43,454 bases of DNA, from contig NZ_RYUH01000013.1 of assembly GCF_004155535.1 (NCBI RefSeq), positions 1 to 43,454 on the forward strand, given 5' to 3'. Positions 43,051 to 43,454 of this stretch are shown here, piece by piece; the stretch's first letter is position 1, and each line of letters begins with the position of its first letter. The DNA comes from Bifidobacterium pseudolongum subsp. globosum. Lineage in GTDB: Bacteria; Actinomycetota; Actinomycetes; Actinomycetales; Bifidobacteriaceae. The translations under genes and the position numbers were made by a program. The notes beneath the pieces were generated by a model. That model was not told the DNA's origin. It saw only the letters and a program-made list of their open reading frames with translations, and did no database searches.

Positions 43051-43266
43051 ATGCTACAACGGCCACGCCCACGATGCAGCCACACAGACTGCACCCGCAA
43101 AGCCACACACACGACGGACTATGCGACCATCACCAACGCGCACCATGGCAACACACCAGCGCACACAACCGCCTGCGGATCATTCCCGCGCATGCGGGGC
43201 AAACTGGCCGAGCCCGGTTGCGGATTGCAGGGTGGTGTTCAACGGCAAGGATGTGCATCTCGATGA
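43051..43266 (+). CDS. Small Cys/His-containing protein ending in CRISPR-like repeat
   Basis: ORF with AAGGGG upstream. The first 45 codons (RCSHTDCTRKATHTTDY...HHGNTPAHTTACG) carry CxxxxC-like and His positions that could bind zinc. The last part (SFPRMRGKLAEPGC...) is the translation of the second CRISPR-like repeat and following sequence, so the gene probably lost its natural 3' end. A reading frame ending at 43300 (VVFNGKDVHLDDDWLSAEL) looks protein-like and may be another gene remnant. Confidence 0.4.
   Translation: MLQRPRPRCSHTDCTRKATHTTDYATITNAHHGNTPAHTTACGSFPRMRGKLAEPGCGLQGGVQRQGCASR
43177..43204. repeat. Solitary type I-E CRISPR-like repeat, copy 2
   Basis: 28 nt with ATTCCCGCGCATGCGGGGC core, identical to copy 1 at 26 of 28 positions and in the same orientation. 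It is 879 bp from copy 1. No array. Confidence 0.7.
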
Positions 43267-43346
43267 TGATTGGCTGTCCGCCGAGTTGGCGAGACACTAA
43301 TCTCCCTGCTACGAAGAAGCCAAAGATTCGGGTTATAGGCCAAAAA

Positions 43347-43450
43347 GTGTGTCTGGAATCGCGTCTTAGGCCTTGCGGAGTATGGCGTTTCATGGGTTCG
43401 AAAGTCGGTGACATGACTTTCGCGCCCGGCCGGAATGTGTGTCTGGAATC
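43347..43450. repeat. Direct repeat at window end
   Basis: GTGTGTCTGGAATC occurs at 43347-43360 and 43437-43450, 90 nt apart. Between them a 7-bp stem (GAAAGTC/GACTTTC) occurs. No gene is evident from 43301 to the end. These may be ends of a mobile element cut by the window; this is not established. Confidence 0.45.
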
Positions 43451-43454
43451 CTTG

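Noticed and set aside
42298..43204. CRISPR array
   Set aside because: Only two repeats 879 bp apart; no repeat-spacer periodicity and no cas genes. Kept as solitary repeats.
43301..43454. Insertion-sequence end
   Set aside because: A short direct repeat is visible but no transposase or matched inverted terminal repeats lie in the window, so it is only reported as a repeat.

Overview
The window looks like a chromosomal segment of a Bifidobacterium-type actinobacterium. It has high GC, a TetM/W-like translation GTPase beside tRNA genes, a long eukaryote-like isoleucyl-tRNA synthetase behind an actinobacterial T-box, a sortase-dependent pilus locus with Spy0128/Cna_B domains, PspA, a heterodimeric ABC exporter with a MarR regulator, and solitary repeats resembling actinobacterial type I-E CRISPR repeats. 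The species cannot be fixed from the sequence alone.

Layout. 1-260: C-rich stretch with a short direct repeat. 261-432: tRNA-Val(GAC) and tRNA-Gly(GCC). 470-3987 (minus): basic amino-acid/polyamine-type APC transporter followed by the GTPase. 4090-5083 (minus): a hypothetical protein and a small charged protein, separated by a long hairpin. 5384-8518 (plus): peptide-binding lipoprotein and MFS exporter. 8623-10625 (minus): Gly-rich TPM-like membrane protein and PspA. 10705-25637 (minus): pilus/surface-protein locus in the order major pilin, large adhesin (frameshifted), BspA-like/pilin-domain protein, sortase, large anchored surface protein. 26068-29640: ileS with its T-box leader. 29834-31739: three small acidic or charged proteins around a tyrosine phosphatase. 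31898-36494: MarR regulator and two-subunit ABC exporter. 36753-37960: flavin reductase (minus) and an orphan Vsr endonuclease (plus).

From 37997 to about 42260 the character changes. The DNA is locally AT-richer and carries an array of small paralogous proteins in three sequence groups, with both orientations, tandem and divergent pairs, and one frameshifted member. It is interleaved with two 218-bp copies of a repeat made of 21-bp-periodic palindromic units in inverted arms, and with 51-52-bp-period repeats. I recognise none of these protein groups. This array is the best candidate for an undescribed system; the reading I favour is an immunity or antitoxin array, but that is inference.

42298-43204 holds a run of short phage-like genes, one apparently frameshifted, bracketed by two solitary 28-nt sequences that match type I-E CRISPR repeats 26/28 to each other. 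No CRISPR array or cas gene is present. The window ends in a repeat-containing non-coding stretch.

How the genes work together. The pilus genes form one functional unit (shaft, adhesin, accessory subunit, polymerising sortase), with a strong 21-bp hairpin after the shaft gene that could set shaft:adhesin stoichiometry. The two ABC subunits form one exporter with one catalytic and one degenerate ATP site, probably autoregulated by MarR. The TPM-like protein and PspA form a membrane-stress pair.
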